A stretch of 64,000 bases of DNA from Orbilia blumenaviensis (GCA_036872755.1 JAVHNS010000002.1:3658001-3722000), one strand, 5' to 3'; counted from the stretch's first letter, positions 1-13,100 are shown. Notes: generated by a model from the sequence alone, not told the origin. A program made the numbers and translations.

Positions 1-1028
1 AGTTCGGCTGAATTTCCACACCGGCCCCAAGGCGTCCCGTGAATACGACCCAAAAGGGTTTCAAAACCAATTAGTTGGACCAGTTTAGGCCCCGAACAGC
101 AACTTGACAGCCCCGAAAATACAATCACTTTGCCTGTGTGAATTAATATCACACCGACTGGGAAATCACACTGAGCCCATCTGAGATCTCAAAAGACAAG
201 CTTTGCAAAAGTCTCGGCCGTCCGTGGGTAGCGAGGATGACTCTTTCGGGTTCCCGCTCCAATCAGAGGATATAAATGGTGAAAGAATGCATGGAAAACC
301 CAGACTGGGGTAACGTTATGCAAATCAGAATTGAATCCTCCTCTAAGTCAAAATAAGGAAAAAATGAAGAATTCGACCCCGCGGACACCGTGATTACAAT
401 GATTCATTTAAACGAAGTGATACAGATAAGCCATCCAAGCCGTACTTCCGGGATCTAGAGAGGATCACGGAAACAAGAAAAAGACACATATACATACATA
501 CCATGTTATCACAATCGACACAAACTCTCAGGGGCGAAGAGAAGACACAGTCTCTATTAGTCGCCACAATTGTGATCATGTCATGTCATATCATCCGTTC
601 GTATTGATGTTGCAGATGGGGTAGAGACATGAATATAACGCTAATGAGACTGTTTCTATTGGCCAGCATATATGTATGAACCTTTCCAGGCCAATGCAGA
701 GGTGGTTACCTACTTTAAGCACCGACCAACATGTGTAGATACAGGGATGCACCACCGTTGTCATCCGTCTGCCGAGTCTACCGAGCCACGTGATTATAGA
801 TGTATGAAAAGTGTTGCTGGCTTGGCATCTGACCATGTGTTTGTCTGTCTTTAAGCTGTTTTGCCTAATCTGGAATGAGGGCTCAAGACCTATCTGCTGC
901 TTGCCTGTGTTGCTCTCGCTAAGCCTGCCACTACACCGAAATCTTCGTTCTCATACTGGTAGTACCATCATCAAATCTCTATTCGCCGAATCCCCGTATC
1001 TCGAATCACCCGACATACATCATTCACA
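1..1028. other. Intergenic, upstream of the eL39 gene
   Basis: No coding pattern is convincing on either strand. The last ~150 bases are pyrimidine-rich and probably contain the promoter and 5' UTR of the ribosomal protein gene that starts at 1029. Confidence 0.5.
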
Positions 1029-1563
1029 ATGCCAGTACGTACCGACGCTCTGATATTTCGCCGACGAAGCTGCTCGGAATCGCTGTAAAGATCAAGGAGA
1101 CAGGAAATCACACGACAGCAGAGATAGGGCAAGAGAAGAGGAGTCGGTAGACGACGATGTTTGGAATAGAATAATGGGGAGACCGGACACCAAGTTTCGC
1201 CGACGGGACATCCTGCTACTTCCGCATCTCAACCCTCTGTTACAGCGATTTCGAGCTTGCAGCGATCGATCGATCGAATATATCGGAACTTCTAGAGGAT
1301 TATACGGGAGTAAAATGCTAATACACCAGTGAACAGAGCCAAAAATCTTTCCGCACAAAGGTCAAGTTGGCCAAGGCCAAGAAGCAGAACAGACCCATCC
1401 CACAATGGATCAGATTAAGAACAGGCAATACCATCAGGTACGACCAGGAATCGGCATATTGAATCTCAAAAAGCTGGTGGTTTCCATATCTAATACTGGG
1501 GGGAACTTTTACAGGTATAACGCTAAGCGCCGACACTGGAGAAAGACTCGCATCGGAATCTAA
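1029..1563 (+). CDS. rpl39: 60S ribosomal protein eL39
   Basis: Small basic protein of the large ribosomal subunit that lines the lower part of the peptide exit tunnel. Exons are 1029-1034, 1337-1437 and 1515-1563, with introns 1035-1336 (302 nt) and 1438-1514 (77 nt). They join in phase to exactly 51 codons, the usual length of eL39. The product starts [20 protein letters not shown], contains [14 protein letters not shown], and ends with a WRKTRIGI tail, all hallmark eL39 sequence. The first exon codes only Met-Pro and is followed by a long intron, common for fungal ribosomal protein genes. The gene was recognised by splicing; no single frame shows it as a long ORF. Identification is essentially certain; splice sites follow GTACGT/CAG and GTACGA/CAG. 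Confidence 0.96.
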
Positions 1564-4450
1564 ATGATTTCCGTTGCGAAGTGCTTTTGCTTTTACCCAT
1601 CGTCCTATTGTTCAATACCCGTCTCCTCCCGAAGAAACCTTTCAATCGAAATAAACCAAAAACTTCTCTATAATAATTCCGACTCTTTTTTCTTACTCAA
1701 GACGTCTAAATATTCCCGACACGAAAGCATTGAAACCCCGATAGAAGCATTATTCGGTGGAAAGCGGAGAGGAACTGGTTTTCGGATTTCATTTCTTTTT
1801 TCTTCCTCTTGTTTTTCGTTACTTTCGGTGTATTTATGAATGAACATCCTCACTTTTTTCGAATTGAAATGGGCATGAGACTTCTGTTCAATGGGGCCAT
1901 GTCTTTATGAAACGAACACCTATGCACACAAATATTCATAAATCCCGCATAATAATAAGAAGTGAGGTGGAGTGGATGGCAGGACGGCTAGCTGAAATGT
2001 ATTCGGTTTGGTCCAAAGGATTCATACATGTATAGGCGTGGTAGGTTGGCTATGAGTGTGGCTACGGGATGTAATATGCGCTTGGGACGCCGACAAACCA
2101 GACCAGGGACCCGTAAATGTTCTACTGTCATCCCTTGAATCCATGCCCCTCACGCCAGAACCTTGTAACCACTAAGAAGTAGACTATAAAAGACCGTTAT
2201 GCCGAGCCTCCGTTGAGAAATGACCAACCCAGCGCCCTCATACCCCCTCATGACTCCCGCGGATTTGCCGCGCAGGTATAATATCCGTCCACCCCCTATC
2301 GCATCGCGGTTTAAATCTTTACCGATCCCGTCCATATACCTAAACATCCAAAAAAAAAAAAAAAAAAAAAAAAAAAAGCCCCTGCATATGTGTTAGAGCC
2401 GCAAGCTACTATTCCTTTGAAATAAAAGTGCGCAAAAAATTAATGGTAAGAGATTGTAGGCCAGCCTCGAAAGCAAACTAATAATAGAGGCAGGTCGTAA
2501 GAGGATTTCAAAAATCTTTCATATCATGATACCATCCATATATATCAATCCCCCTTTTTTTCTCTTCTTTGTACTCTATTTCGAAGGGGACTCGAATTCG
2601 GGTACATGCGAAACCGACACCAGGATACGAAGAGGATTCGGAAGGTAAAAAGGGATAAAAGCAGTAAGATTACAGGCGTAAGCATTACAATACTTATCGT
2701 GCCTAGCGTCGTTGTAACGAGTCGACACTGCACCCATACTAAACGTTGCGTATCGATGGGAAATTTAAAAAGGGGATTTCGGCTGGGTCATTAGTAGTAT
2801 AAATGGCTATAATCCGGGTTGAGTCTACGAGACAAAATACCTAGGTAGCTATGTAAGTGATCAAGCTCACTGAATTCGGGAAATCGTGGAACAGATAAGT
2901 CTGTACTGCACTTAGTTGCCATTGCTGCATTTTCGTTAAGCACCCACCTTCAAAGCTTCCGCTTTGGTCCTCTGATTTATCATTGAGTGCATTTGTGGGC
3001 CAAAGTAACGGCTAGATATATATAAAAGAACTTCCAATAGCTCTTACAAATTCATAAGGCGAGATATGCGTGGTATTATGTTCCCATATCGAACGGACCG
3101 GGAGCGGTATATGTACCTATTATTTCTTGATCCTATTACTTCACATCAAAACATACAGGCTGAAACCACGGAGACGGTTAGCCGTTGTTGCAGACCAGTC
3201 ATGGGTCCATGTATGTGTGCGTGTACATGTATGTATGTACCTAGGTACTTACGCTAATTACCTACCTGCGTACTCGGATACCAACCGCACTCTCGTTCAA
3301 GTCCGCACCAGGTCCGAGGGTATATTATCATCGAGCGCGCGTGCCCGGACAACAGAAGCAGGAGTAAAAGGAATGATTATTCGCACCGAGAGCGGGGTTT
3401 TTTTATATACAAGAATAAAACCCGTAGCTGCGTAAGTTAAAACATAACAAGTAACTAATTTAGGTAAGTATTGCGATGCCTACTCAAACTCATGGAGTTA
3501 ACTGTTTATGTGCCTTGGTAGCTAGCTACAGAGCTAGAGCTTCACATCGTAATATGCTGACCTAGGTATGCAGGCAAATTTTCACTCAAAAATATAGCAA
3601 CATAGTCAGTCCCGTACCTAATTCCGAATTAATTCTTTAGGAGAAGTACCTTTGGAGACATATCGACCTATTCTATGTACATCGACCTTAACGGTGTTGC
3701 AACTGTTGCAATTATTCCTGTTATTCTGTTTACGGCAATTTCCGAAGGCGGCAATTCTATTTCGTAAAATCAGTGAACTCTGCAAACAGACTAGCCCATA
3801 GCCCGATTCGATTCGATGCGCGATGCAATGAAGCTAGCCTGCAGCTGGTCTGCACTAACAAAATCGACTCGGTGGCCTCCTCTCGCGCCTGCCTTGTCGA
3901 GATAATTAAGCAATGGGAAAGTCTCAAAAGCAGCAAGCTATCGCGCGATCGCGACTATCGCACTCAAGCTTTACTTGAGGGTAAGGCCAGGCCGACTGGG
4001 CCCTAGCCTCGGAAGCAGCGGGTTTGGGCCTTGGCGGAGGCAGCAACCACCAGTCAGAACAGCCGGGTTTCAATTTAAGCATTACGTTTCTTCCGGCATT
4101 ACACTTCTCCACACTCTTTTTCAATTCGATTCAGCAGATGCTTGGACTCTTCATGACTATTCGGTCTCCTTCTCGCTTGTTCTCTTTGTAGTTGCTCTTT
4201 GGCTGCTCGTATATAAGCACTTCTTCTACTTTTCCTATTTGCGCTGTATATATACCTAAGTATTTGCAATTTGTGAGGAGGCAGTTTGGCTCTTTAAGAG
4301 CTGGCTGTTGCGACGCTCGTTCACTCGAAGCCGTCCGTGCTGCCGGCTGGTTTTTTTATTGCCCTCAAAATTCTCAGCTGTAACCACATCTCCCGAATCT
4401 TCGAGCAGAACTAGTATTCGCCGTCGGAGTCTACGGATCCTCCAAAAAAA
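1564..4450. other. Intergenic, 2.9 kb
   Basis: No supported gene. It holds a run of 28 A at 2350-2377, TA-rich stretches, several CCTAGGTA/TACCTA palindromic motifs (around 2840, 3238 and 3560), and a pyrimidine-rich stretch at 4080-4250 that probably belongs to the promoter or 5' UTR of the downstream membrane protein gene. Short ORFs here have no protein-like features. Confidence 0.5.
2350..2377. repeat. Poly(A) tract
   Basis: A run of 28 consecutive A residues between genes; a homopolymer microsatellite and a likely site of sequencing-length error. Confidence 0.95.
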
Positions 4451-6209
4451 ATGGGTCGCATACAGTCGCCTGTGGCTTTTATCGCAGCTATAGCGTTAAT
4501 TGCTTCCATCCCACTTTCCCACGCTCACGATCATAAAGGCGATGAAAGAATCCAAGATGGCGACCATATCTCCCGCGAACCGATCGATGCGATCCTATGG
4601 CTGCACATTCTATTAATGACCCTTTCCTTCGGCATCCTATACCCACTAGGAATGGTCATGGGCCTCGTCCGAAATCGGTTTCACGTTCCCGTGCAAGTTA
4701 CAGCGACATGCATTGGTATCGTAGGATGGTTCTTAGGCCACGGACACGACGGTCGACAGTTTGAAGATGGGAACATACATAGCGTTTATGCTCCGTTTCT
4801 GGGACTGGGAGTCTTGTGTCAGGTTGGTATGGGAATCTATTTGAAGTTGCATCTGGAACGTGGGTGGCATGGACGGGTGCGCCGGATCGTGGTGCGGGTA
4901 CATGGGATCGTTGGGATTACAATGCCGATTGCTACTTGGTTGCAGATGGTCTTTGGAGGGATTACGGCGTATGTATACTCTGTCACAATAAATTTTCTCT
5001 TCCTTTCCACGGTGGGTTGTATGACTGGGGTAGGAGAAGGATAGTAAGGCTGACAAATGCTGGATTTTTCTTTTTTTTTTTTAGGCTTGGGTTCTGCCAT
5101 ACGCATCATTTGGGACAATGTTTGGCACATTTTATTATGGGAGGGTCGTTTATCGCTTATGCTATCGTGATGACTTTAATGACCTTGGTGGGACAAGCAT
5201 GGTTGAGACGGCAAGGGCGGGCACCGGAGTTCTGGGATTCCTTGATTATTGCAGTTTGGGGTTTTGTGAACACTTGTGAGTCTTCACTTCTATATGTCCT
5301 TTTTCTACAAGGGTGCGAGTAGGTGACTAATTTGGTTATATCTGACGACAGTTACGGAACATCGCTGGGGCCAACCGTGGAGCCATGGTGACTACCAGCA
5401 TACCTCCATGGGGATTGTATGGTGGTGCGCTGGTTTACTCGGCTTGTGGCTTTCGCGGGGTAGGAACGGCGAGGCGAGAAGAAACCTCATTCCCGGGATT
5501 GTGATATTCTTGACGGGATGGGCTATGGTATGTTATTCTGAATCCCCTAAGGGCTGGGTATGGCTGGGACTTGGAGGCTGATATCGAGTTTTTATAGTCA
5601 TCTCACGTCCAGCACCTCGAGTTCTCTACTAAAGTGCACGCGGTGTTCGGGTATACTCTTATGGCAGCCGGAATCTCAAGAATCATCGAAATTGCGTTTG
5701 TCTTGAGGGATCGTACGTCCCGGCCGAACGGGGAGCCGTCGACATTTCAACATCTACCGCCTTATGTACGCATACCCCTTCCTCAGAATTGGCGACTACG
5801 GGAAGGTATAGCTAACGAAGTGGTGTTTGAATCATAGCTGCTTATCGCCTCGGGTTTCCTCTTCATGGGCGCGAACGAAGAACAACTGCAGCTACTCTAC
5901 GACTCCGGTGTCGACCATGTCTCGTACCTGCTGGTACTCTACTCGCTGGCGTTCTTGCTATACCTGTTTGTACAGATTTTAATATATGTGTACTCCTCGA
6001 ATACGGTGGAAAAGCAGGCAACTGGCTCGATCGGAATCAGAAGCAGAAATGCCGGCAGGAGGAGACCAGAGCTACCACCGATTGAGACTGGAAGGGATGC
6101 GGAGGAGTTCGAGTTGGAGGGACTTATGAGCGATGACGAAGAGAGGTTGGAGAGTGCCTTGACAAGAGTTGGGGAGGCTACTCCGCCTATGAAAGAAGGT
6201 AGATCATGA
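4451..6209 (+). CDS. ytp1: YTP1-family multi-spanning membrane protein
   Basis: Exons 4451-4968, 5085-5275, 5352-5527, 5598-5765 and 5838-6209 join in phase to 474 aa, close to yeast Ytp1 (about 460 aa). Residues 1-25 look like a signal peptide ending SHA, followed by a His/Asp-rich HDHKGD segment. The N-terminal half (DUF2427-like) has hydrophobic helices with conserved histidines ([31 protein letters not shown]). The C-terminal half has the family signatures [33 protein letters not shown] and [14 protein letters not shown]. The tail is acidic and probably cytosolic. The family is fungal, related in pattern to cytochrome b561-like proteins, and its biochemical role is not established. It is convergent with the peptidyl-tRNA hydrolase gene downstream. 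Family assignment is firm; function is unknown. Confidence 0.92.
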
Positions 6210-6785
6210 TAGATCCACCTACTGCTTACCTTTTTTTACTGTACATGAATGGGGCTCATTTGTGGGCGCCGGGACCTACCGGACTTGCGATGGATTATGG
6301 CTCACGATAAGACTTGCTTCTTTTTAGCGGGCTTTTTTTGGGTGGTTTAATTGTAACTGTTGCTGGATTTGAATTTTATTCTATCTGATTGAAACTGTGA
6401 TTTCCTTATGCCTTTTGTTTCGAGAGTTGAGGGCGTATAGAGCGTGTAATGATAATATTACTAGTATATACCAGGGGGGAATACACATATATCGAAGCGA
6501 GATACACTGCGATTCGAGTTTGATTTTACTCAAGATTCAATCCATTTAGTCAAACAAACTTTTAGAATTCATACATCTACTAGTAATACAGGGTATCAAA
6601 GTACAGCTATAGGGTATCAAACCAAAAACTAATTCCGAAACGCCTGCTCTTGAGATAAATTATACATCCGAAGAAAAACAAATCATGTATATGTATATAC
6701 TCGCCTTTTAAACAATATCTTACACCGCCTTTTATACAAAGAAAAAACGACCTTTGTCTTTTTCTCATCTTCTGACAGTCTATTT
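6210..6785. other. Convergent intergenic region
   Basis: Lies between the 3' ends of the YTP1-like gene and the peptidyl-tRNA hydrolase gene. AT-rich, with no coding signal; it probably holds both 3' UTRs. Confidence 0.6.
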
Positions 6786-7556
6786 TTACTTCAGCTTCCC
6801 GGTCCCGATATCTTCGATCATTTGAAGTACGATGGGCAGCGCTTCTTCGATCATCAAATCCTTTTCTCTGCTCGGCATCCTCTGTAGGACATAGTCCGCC
6901 ACCACATTTTTGTCTCTACTCTCCGGCCTTCCTATCCCCAATCCGATCTTATGGATAGTAGTCTTCTGGCCCGCCAAAGTATCTCGAATTGAACTCAGGC
7001 CATTATGACCGCCCGCCGAACCATCCTTTTTGTATTTCACCTTCCCAACGGGTTTTTCTAGTTCATCATGGAGGATGACTAATGTCGGATTTGGATTAGA
7101 TGGGGAGGATTTGAACAGTTTCCAGGCCTTGGATACAGAGGGTCCGGAAACGTTCATGTAAGATGTTGACTGGAAGATTTGGGTTGTGTAGGTTGGGCCT
7201 GATGGGCCGGTGGCTGTAGGGCCGCCGTGTGGGCGAGATAGAGAAAGAGAGGTTGTGGCGATGTGGGGGAGGAGAATGTGAGCGGCTGAATGACGGGTTG
7301 TGAGAAGATTTCCGGGGTTGCCGATTGAGCAGAGCAAAAGGGAGCGGATTGTAGCCATTTCGGGCTCCGGTTGTGGGAGCGAGATTGAGGAAGAAGAAGA
7401 AGAAGCGGAAGATGAAAGGGACGTTGAAGTTGAAGATGAAGTTGAGGTTGAAGATTCTGCGCTAGTGCTTGAGTCGAGGTCTGCAAGTTCTGCGAGTTGT
7501 TGTTGCTGTTGGAGTTGTTGGCGGCGCTGCTGTTTCCGCTTGCCTTTGATGCCCAT
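6786..7556 (-). CDS. pth1: Peptidyl-tRNA hydrolase (bacterial/Pth1 type)
   Basis: Intronless, 256 aa. The enzyme hydrolyses peptidyl-tRNAs released by stalled or aborted translation; the yeast homologue acts in mitochondria. Residues about 68-256 form the Pth domain. GNPG at 79-82 corresponds to the catalytic Asn region, R88-H89 to the catalytic His, YMN at 133-135 to the substrate-binding motif, HDELE at 163-167 to the catalytic Asp, GSAGGHNGL at 179-187 to the second Asn region, and GIGRP follows. Residues 1-66 are a Lys/Gln stretch followed by a long Ser/Thr run, absent from bacterial enzymes. Translation could also begin at Met67 (MATIRSLLL), which would give a normal-sized enzyme. The Ser-rich leader has few acidic residues at its very start, but it is not a clear mitochondrial presequence. 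Confidence 0.93.
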   Translation of the reverse strand: MGIKGKRKQQRRQQLQQQQQLAELADLDSSTSAESSTSTSSSTSTSLSSSASSSSSSISLPQPEPEMATIRSLLLCSIGNPGNLLTTRHSAAHILLPHIATTSLSLSRPHGGPTATGPSGPTYTTQIFQSTSYMNVSGPSVSKAWKLFKSSPSNPNPTLVILHDELEKPVGKVKYKKDGSAGGHNGLSSIRDTLAGQKTTIHKIGLGIGRPESRDKNVVADYVLQRMPSREKDLMIEEALPIVLQMIEDIGTGKLK

Positions 7557-8780
7557 TTTGGCAGAGGTTTTTTGTGTGAATTCGAATTGAGTATCAAAAA
7601 TTAAAAATTATCGATTAGTTATTACGAGTAGACTGGTAAACGTCTCCTTTTGTAATTATGTGTAGGTAATTATTTAGGTATATAGACAATTATGTATACA
7701 GGTAAGTACGGGGTATCTTGATTAAAGAAAATTTTGAAAGAAGCCCTTTCCTGTTATTCTTATAGACCCGAGGAGCCCAGAGCCATGGTACTAAACTCTG
7801 TGCTCTTTTGTTCCCTTAATTTCGCTGGAATGATTAATAAGGAAGTGGTGACTCGAACGAATTGGTAAGGCTGTGCGGGCTGACTGGAGGTATGAGTCGT
7901 ACCTTGGCCCTGACAAAAGAAACCCGCCACGGCGCTGCCGCGAAAACACTTGAAACTTCTTTCAACTTTCCAAGGCAGCGCTCGATCATATTACTAAAAA
8001 GTAGGGGTTGAAAAAATGTGAATTAAATTTAGTTTTTGCGACTTTTTTATTCTAAATCTTTTAGTCCGCGAGGCGGTTTTTTGGTTCGGCGTCTAAGCTA
8101 AGCTATGTGTGCAACATTGATCTCGGTTGGTTTCCAGCTCTGAGCCAGCATCATTTGCATTATTTGGGAACCTTTGGAATTTGGGTTTACATTTTCAGGT
8201 GGCGATATATCTCTTGTTACTCTAATCGATGCATTTTCTATGACGACAGCTGACATATTGTATTACGTGCTGTGCGCTGCGGAATTCATGAAACGATAGA
8301 AATCTGACTTGTCGCATCATGCATCATAATTATAAGCTTGATGTTTTACAGTTGGTATGCCAAAAACTCGTGCAGAAGGCTTTTGGGGGGGGGGGGGCAA
8401 CAACCGCCTCTGCCTGCGCCGCTATCATCCGAAGTTTCGGGACCGTTTTGAATTCTGAATTGCGAAATTCAATATACTCATGATTCATGTTCGTGTATGC
8501 ATATGTTTTTTTTAAATTTATATTTTTTATTTTGGCGCATTTTAATGATACTATTGTCTTTATTTTTGGACTCTGGTATTCAGTGGCCATGTGTTCAAAT
8601 CGATTATGATTAAATCGCGATAATGATGATTTCGGTTTGATATCGATATTTATATATCTGGCCGCAGTTACGTTGCGGTCTTAGTCTGTTTGAAGGTGTC
8701 CTGGCAGATTTATAGGTGATTAAATATATAGCTGAGTTTGTAAAATTTCAAGCTGACTGCAGTTTATTGTTTCGGCCCTC
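7557..8780. other. Intergenic, 1.2 kb
   Basis: No supported gene. AT-rich, with a run of G around 8386-8397. Short ORFs here look random. Confidence 0.5.
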
Positions 8781-9110
8781 CTATAAGTCGAACCGCACTT
8801 TCTTTCCTTTCTTATTCTTTGCGAAGCCTGTGTCGAAGCTCCCCTCATCGCTGGACCCAGAGAGACTACGCGTGTATTCCGGCGATCCGAAACCTTGAGA
8901 GTATGAGCGAGACGTATACATCGAAGGATGAGGGCGCCCTCTGGTTTGCTTTCGTTCCCTATGGAAGCGATCAAATATCGCACCGATAACGCAAAGCGAT
9001 ACCCAAAGGAGGACGAAGAGTATGAGTATTGCGCCCCAGACCTTGCGTGAGAAGGGCGTGCCGGATTTCGATGCGATCGTTTTGGCGAAGGCGTTATAGT
9101 TGTTGGCCAT
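8781..9110 (-). CDS. Small single-pass membrane protein, uncharacterised
   Basis: 109 aa, no intron; start taken at the first ATG (MANNYNAFAK). One strong transmembrane helix spans about residues 24-46 (VWGAILILFVLLWVSLCVIG). It is followed by a basic juxtamembrane segment (RFHRERKQTRGR) and a Ser/Tyr/Gly-rich tail ending KNKKGKKVRFDL. By the positive-inside rule the tail is probably cytosolic. I do not recognise the family. It lies on the same strand as the upstream-neighbour peptidyl-tRNA hydrolase, 1.2 kb away. The coherent TM-plus-basic-tail layout supports a real gene; an additional 5' exon cannot be excluded. Confidence 0.6.
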   Translation of the reverse strand: MANNYNAFAKTIASKSGTPFSRKVWGAILILFVLLWVSLCVIGAIFDRFHRERKQTRGRPHPSMYTSRSYSQGFGSPEYTRSLSGSSDEGSFDTGFAKNKKGKKVRFDL

Positions 9111-10118
9111 TTTCAGATTTGGTTCCAATACAAATTATCAAATATTATATATGGATACTTGAGTACGTATGTGTATATATAATATAATTAGGTGTAAATG
9201 AACATAAGGAGGGTTGTTGAGGCCGCGCGCGAGACTAGTTTAAGTAATAGACGTTCCGACCTAATAAGGTTTTGGTAAGGGATGATAGTAAGCGAAGGAG
9301 GAGGAGGATGAATCGAGTGAGAAATCCATGATACTGCGCGTTATAGTTAAAGGGTATATCTACTATATATGCATTTCGCCGATTGGATCCGGGCTGTCGA
9401 AACTTAAATAGGATAGGGTTCGCGAGGATAGACTCGACGACCCGGGACCGGGCGGAGAAAGACCCGAGGTCTAGATCGCGATTGCGGAGCATTTTGGTAT
9501 CGTGTTTACTATTTGAGGACTTAACTTGGGTTACAGGAGGGTATAATATTTGTATGCTGAGGAATACCTTTTTAAGACACGTCTCGATATCTAAATTCAT
9601 TTGGATCTGTACCATATCGAGAGAACATCAATCGAATCGAATTGCATCCGAGACTGGGTACTCGGTTTGGGATGAGTAAGAAGGGAAGAAGAAGCAAGAA
9701 AAGTGTTGTGTGGTCACCAGCCACAGAGACAGCTCCAAAGTGTGGCTCAGCGCCAGCCCGCTGATCCAAGCTAAAGCAATCTAAAGACAGCTCCCTTCAA
9801 TTGAGTAGCCACCAATCTGTCCGGACGGTCTTCAATCCATCATCTCTGTCCCGCATCGAATTTCGGCTCCGGCATCATTATCCTATCGCTACGAACATAC
9901 CAGCTGCCTAGGCACCTCACACCTTTCGACCGGACGTACAAATTATCGCGGTCCACCAGTCTGTTCTCTGTAGAATCCGAAACCCGACCGATAGACGTGC
10001 TCCCAATCTTAGGTTAATTTCCCCTAAACGATCTCAGCCGAAACCTGGGGAAAAGAGGTGGAAAAAGAATTAGATAAACACACACACACCCCTCAATTTC
10101 CACCCCGTTCCACCGGGA
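9111..10118. other. Intergenic, divergent promoters
   Basis: Lies between the divergent small membrane protein gene and sec8. A 126-codon minus-strand frame at 9235-9615 is open but shows no recognisable protein features. A CA-rich stretch just before the sec8 start (10078-10090) is probably 5' UTR. Confidence 0.45.
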
Positions 10119-13100
10119 ATGGCAGCCTTACAAAACGGTCTCCCGGAGCGGGACCCCCGTCGCGGCCGTGATCCTTACCAACGGGGCGGTCCTGCTGCTC
10201 CAAATGGTGGTGCTTATCCGTCGGGGCCAAGACGACAACAGCCTCCTCCTCTTCCTACTGGTTATGCCGGCCCGGGAATTGATACTAGTCGGAGAGGAGC
10301 ATATGGAGAGGGTCATATGGAGCCACCGATGACGCCCAGGGGGTATGGGAGCATGAGTGGACAGGGCGGCGGCGCTGGACCTGGTGGCCGTGGTGGACCT
10401 GGGGGAGGGTACGAATATGCGGATGTTAGTAATACGGGACGGAGGCCTTCGGAGGCCCCCAAGGACAGATCAAAGTCCAGGAGAAGAGGGGAACCGGCTT
10501 ACCAGGATATGAATGGAACGGCGGAAGGAGTTGCTAGGTTAGCTGGATTAGCTGGTACGCCCTACGATCCGGAGGCTCTATGAACCTCAGATTTGGAAAG
10601 TGGGAGAAATGCTGATTGCTGAGGGACTAGATGTTTTGGAAACAATACGAAGGGACTGGGACTTTATGACAAAGGAGGACTGTATACCGGTACAAATCGC
10701 TTTGCAGCTTAATGACCCGAGCTCTCTCGGCAAAGCGAATCGCCTTCGCGATTTTAGGGTCATCAAAAAGAATCTTGAAGGCGCCTTGCAAGCTGTCGTC
10801 AATGGTGGGTACCCCAGCTTTGGTCTACTTACATTATTGGGGTTACTAACAATAGTGTTTAGAATACCATCAGGGATTTAACAGTTCAATCGGTACATAT
10901 CACAGCATAATGCGGCATATCGGTACATCAGCAGCCAAAGTGCAGGATCTAAAACAGAGAGTCTCGAGTGCTAAGAAAGACTTAACATCTGAGAAGCCCG
11001 AGGTCAAGAACTTAGCTGTCGAAAGTCAAATATATGAGAGCATGCTTCAGACACTCTCACAAATGTAAGGTTGGCCATAAAACTTGGTACGAGCGATGCT
11101 AACAGTTTTGAAAAATAGTGAACACCTTCGCGATGTCCCCGAGAAACTGGATTTAAGGATGGGAGAAAAGCGCTTCTTGACTGCTGTCGATATTCTTATG
11201 GAGGGTCTGAAGAACAGCAATAAGCCGGACTTGAAGGGCATAGGAGCGCTGCAAGATCTTCGAAGAGGCCTATTGAACCAGGAAACTTCACTGGCTGAAA
11301 TTCTGGTTGAGGAGCTACACTCACATCTTTACCTGAAGTCGCCATACTGTGACGGCAGATGGAAGTCATACTCGAACCAGAAGGACAACAAGACCTCGGA
11401 CCAGTTGCTCGGAGGCGACGTTATTCCACAAGCAACGGTTACCAAGCGGACACTCGATATATTCCTGGAGACGGAGGATCTTACGAAAGAGATGGTGGAA
11501 GACGCTTCAAAGAATATCGAAGCCGAAAGTTTACATTATATTCGTCTACTCATCGAATCTCTTCACAAACTTGGCCGGCTTCCGGCAGCTCTGGAACAGA
11601 TTTCTCAGAGACTACCAGTCGAACTTAACAAAGTTGTTGAGAAGACGAACCTCGAGGTTGATTCCAGGCATCCCGCGTCCTTCCGTGGACTTTCTAATCT
11701 GAAGGACGGCAAAGCTATCGATGCTGTACTATCCGAAAAGGACGAGAGGGTGGAGGTACTCAACGATCTTTTGTATACGCTATTTTCGAAATTCGAAGCG
11801 ATTTTGGAAGGCCATAGGGTTGTACATGATGTTGTGAAGGCTATCAGCAAACGTGGTTGGTCTAAGGATAATACAACGACACTTTCCGGTGGATTTATGG
11901 AGATCTGGAAGTTGCTACAAAGTGAAACACGGTCTCTCTTACACGACTATATCACAGCGAATGAAAGCAGGACCGCAAATTCGAACGCCCCCAAGGCGGC
12001 ACAGAATTCCGTCAATAACATCCTGGCCGCCAACTCGGCCAATCAGAAGAAGAGGGTAAGTCCAGGTTATCTCCATTTATACGTGAGTCAGTGCTAACTT
12101 CTGGCAGCGGATGTTCAAATTTGGTGGACCTGAGAGCACAGACGCAGTGATTAAGTCGAATCAAGACGACCTGGAGGCTATACTCAAGGCAAATGTACCT
12201 GGACTTGTACAGGACTCCGCGGTTCCTACTATTAGGGAGGCCGAGGAAACACAGATCAGCGATGGGTCGGCTACGGGCAGGAAACTGCTCGTCGAATCAA
12301 CGGTCTTTAATATGGGCCACTTGCTTTCACCCTCGCTGCAATTCTTGAAGAATGTCAAGGATATCGTCCCTCCAGGGTAGGACCCCGTACCATCATACAT
12401 TGCATAAATAGCTTGCTAATACCGAAGTAGATTGGGTGTCGCGCCTAGTACATTCACATCCTTCCTGGATGACTTCCTTGTTAACGTCTTCCTGCCACAA
12501 CTTGAGGATACGCTACGTGAGCTCGCTGCGCAGACAACAGGAGAGCTCGATGCTTTCCGACAAGATACGCAGTGGAAGAACGTCGCACAGCGTCCAGTCA
12601 TGAAAGGAACATCTGGATTCTTGAGTCTCATTACGGCGATCTGTCGCATGCTCGATAGTTTACCGCATGACCAGTCGTTCAGCCAATTGATTGTGGACTT
12701 GCTTACAGATTATTATGAGAAGTGCCATGCCTTTTTTAGGAGTAAGTTTGGAAAATTTTGAGCTATTCTCAACTTTACTAACTTTCATCGATAGCACTTG
12801 TCCAAAAGGATGCCACCACACTGAAGAAGAGTGCCCTCTGGGTACTCCCAGGCGAATTGGAATCTACAATGCGTGAAATGTGGTCCGACCCCACCGTATT
12901 TCACGACTTCCTCGAGAAAGAAACACTTGTCTATGCCAAACTTAAAGGTGTCGATGGCGTTAAAGCTGACGACATCATTTCCGACCGCAAAACAATATAC
13001 ACTCTTTGTATTCTCTACAACAGTATGGATTGGTTTTCTCGCAAATTGAAGAAACTCCGCCAAGTGACCGACATCGAGGACCCAAGCAAGGACGAACGAA

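Noticed and set aside
9235..9615. 126-codon minus-strand frame between the small membrane protein gene and sec8
   Set aside because: No domain, no codon-level conservation visible, ends in a hydrophobic low-complexity tail; could be chance in this composition.
10119..10583. A separate 154-aa Gly/Pro-rich gene
   Set aside because: Splicing at 10555-10600 joins it in frame to the Sec8 core, and fungal Sec8 proteins normally have such a disordered N-terminus.
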